A stretch of DNA of 64,000 nt from Halomarinibacterium sedimenti (GTDB taxonomy: Bacteria; Bacteroidota; Bacteroidia; Flavobacteriales; Flavobacteriaceae): the NCBI RefSeq assembly GCF_019312585.1, contig NZ_JAHWDP010000002.1, forward strand, positions 434,001-498,000, read 5' to 3'. The translations under genes were made by a program, and so were the position numbers. Positions 62,539 to 64,000 of this stretch are shown here, piece by piece. The notes under the pieces are model-generated. The model ran no database searches. It was not told the origin of the DNA and saw only the letters and a list, made by a program, of their open reading frames with translations. The first letter of the stretch is position 1, and every line of letters starts with the position of its first letter.

Positions 62539-64000
62539 TTACTTAAAAGCGATAAACTGCTTCCTAGTTTCTAGAACATCCTTTACATATTTTCTAAACT
62601 CTGGATATTGATCGGGTTCAATATTTTCATAACTCATCACAGCTTTTACAGTTACTTTTAATTGGGTTTCCTTTGTTTTTTCATACGTAATGGTATACGA
62701 ATGTCCTTTAAAGGAGAATTCCTTACTTTCAGGTATTTCTACAAAAGTATGCCCCTCCTCTATGTTAATAAGCATGGAATCTTCATACACATCTGTATTT
62801 TCGTATTCCAAATAATTGATAGGATATTTTCGCTCATTTAAACTTACCACAGATTGATTATAGGGTATTGAAAAATATGGCAATTGGAAGGTTTTCATGC
62901 TCCCTATTTTATTCAATTTTTCATTCAAGGTAATGGTAGTCTCAAAAGCAACTTTATCGTCACCTACTTTTTTATCTACTTTATCAACAGAGACAAGTTC
63001 AACATCCACCTTGGTTCTGTTCAATAAATCATCAGATATTTTTTCCTTTTTTACATTTTCGTTATCGTCGCTTAACAGTTCGATATAATAAGAACTTAAG
63101 TGGCCTGTTACAGATGTTGTTAAATGAATATTCGAACTTTCATCAGCAATATCAACGATATAATCATTTAAAAAAGTAGATTTCTTTCGGTTAACATTAT
63201 ATATTTTAAAAAGTTCATTGCCTTGTATTGCACCTTTGTTATAAGGAATCTCCAAACCTGTAGCATTTCGCAAGGAAACCGGAAGCGCTTTATAAGGCAA
63301 ATACTTATCTGTTAATTCTAAAAACTGAGGTTTTCCATCAATTGTTACCTTCACAATACAATGATTAAAGTCTGTTGAAGGAAGGATGAGTGCGTTTTTT
63401 CCATAGTCTGAAGTCAATACAAGAACCAAATTAACATCCAACCCAGCTTCTTTTCCTAACACTGCAAACAATGTTGAAAAATCCTTACAATCGCCCAACT
63501 TGGTTTTTATGGTTTTTTCTGGTTTTTGAGGTACAAATCCACTTTGCTTAAAACTCACATAGCTGTATGAAAAATTTTCTGTAACATATTCGTAAATTTT
63601 CTTCGCTTTTTCATCATCTGAAAGGTTAGCCACTCCATTTGGAAAAATCTTTTTAAAAGCATCTTCAACGGTTTGGTCAAATTCCATTTGCTCTCTCACC
63701 AAATCTGAATACCAATTCGAAATCTCGTCCCAAGATTCGATAGAGCTTAAATGAAGCTCTCTTGCTATATCCGAATAGGTAGGCATAAAATCTTCACTCA
63801 TGGGAAGTTCTTTATCATTTTTTACACTCCATTCGTGTACATAAAAATCACCTTCTTTCGATTTCTTATACGGAATTTCACCATTGGTCACCTTAAATTT
63901 CAAGTTGTCTTCTTGCATAAACAATCGGAATGTTTTTTCAGTTACAGGGTAATAGCTATTAAACCCACGTGTGTCTACATAATCTTTATAAAATCTTCCA
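62539..64000 (-). CDS. Transglutaminase-like domain protein, 5' end beyond the window
   Basis: The frame stays open to the window edge (codons reading RFYKDYVDTRGFNSYYPVTE before the first internal start at 63924), so this is the C-terminal 487 residues of a longer protein. A transglutaminase-core domain carries the catalytic Cys in KLGDCKDFSTL, His in DFNHCIV and Asp in LTDKYLP. The upstream part resembles the end of a DUF3857-type domain, with which such domains are often fused in Bacteroidetes. C-terminal residues form a beta-rich domain. Probably secreted and acting on peptides or proteins, but the signal peptide is out of view. Confidence 0.88.
   Translation of the reverse strand, partial: GRFYKDYVDTRGFNSYYPVTEKTFRLFMQEDNLKFKVTNGEIPYKKSKEGDFYVHEWSVKNDKELPMSEDFMPTYSDIARELHLSSIESWDEISNWYSDLVREQMEFDQTVEDAFKKIFPNGVANLSDDEKAKKIYEYVTENFSYSYVSFKQSGFVPQKPEKTIKTKLGDCKDFSTLFAVLGKEAGLDVNLVLVLTSDYGKNALILPSTDFNHCIVKVTIDGKPQFLELTDKYLPYKALPVSLRNATGLEIPYNKGAIQGNELFKIYNVNRKKSTFLNDYIVDIADESSNIHLTTSVTGHLSSYYIELLSDDNENVKKEKISDDLLNRTKVDVELVSVDKVDKKVGDDKVAFETTITLNEKLNKIGSMKTFQLPYFSIPYNQSVVSLNERKYPINYLEYENTDVYEDSMLINIEEGHTFVEIPESKEFSFKGHSYTITYEKTKETQLKVTVKAVMSYENIEPDQYPEFRKYVKDVLETRKQFIAFK

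Overview
The window is a stretch of chromosome from an AT-rich member of the Bacteroidetes, most likely a marine Flavobacteriaceae. The evidence is promoters of the TTG-N18/20-TAnnTTTG type, weak Shine-Dalgarno signals with several TTG starts, secreted proteins whose mature end begins with a QVGIG motif, a TPR/kinase/receiver/AraC hybrid sensor, a GH65/beta-phosphoglucomutase maltose module, and the ftsK-lolA-lptF order. There are no rRNA, tRNA, CRISPR, IS or phage structural genes.

Layout. 1-1.5 kb: panB and an RluA-type pseudouridine synthase. 1.5-4.0 kb: a minus-strand cassette of small protein, seven-helix membrane protein, histidine kinase and LuxR-type regulator (cassette A). 4.3-14.6 kb: a membrane-anchored patatin, an M16 peptidase lipoprotein, a GCS2-CBS fusion followed by an aspartoacylase-like metallohydrolase, and a CxxCH lipoprotein. 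14.6-18.7 kb: yifB/comM, then a second copy of the four-gene cassette (cassette B). 18.8-27.8 kb: carbohydrate block (pgi, N-acetylglucosamine-kinase-like, gap, pfkA; then pgmB, GH65 phosphorylase, GH13 lipoprotein). 27.8-28.1 kb: a probable small RNA. 28.1-33.3 kb: DsbD-like, tilS, pabB-like, FMN reductase.

33.4-59.2 kb is dominated by six secreted proteins sharing an N-terminal QVGIG module. Three short ones (about 400 aa) lie in two tandemly duplicated transcription units. Three long ones (880-1155 aa) consist of 15- or 17-residue tandem repeats and end in an S74 intramolecular-chaperone domain with the Ser-Asp cleavage dyad. Between them are lpd, a CPBP protease with an Lrp/AsnC regulator, a methionine-gamma-lyase-like enzyme, and the plus-strand run nhaC-tpx-dgkA-ftsK-lolA-lptF-ribB. 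59.5-64 kb: a TPR hybrid two-component sensor and a transglutaminase-like protein cut by the window end.

Possible links. The two cassettes look like paralogous copies of an uncharacterised four-part signalling system. A perfect palindrome, GGGGTAAATACCCC, lies 70-90 bp before the patatin gene and between a long surface-protein gene and nhaC, with a degenerate copy before another surface-protein gene. It is a candidate site for one of the cassette regulators. A LacI-type palindrome before pfkA suggests that glycolysis is co-regulated with maltose use.

Where an alternative start fitted better (promoter inside the longer frame, signal peptide, or ATG rather than TTG/GTG), I give the shorter gene and say so.
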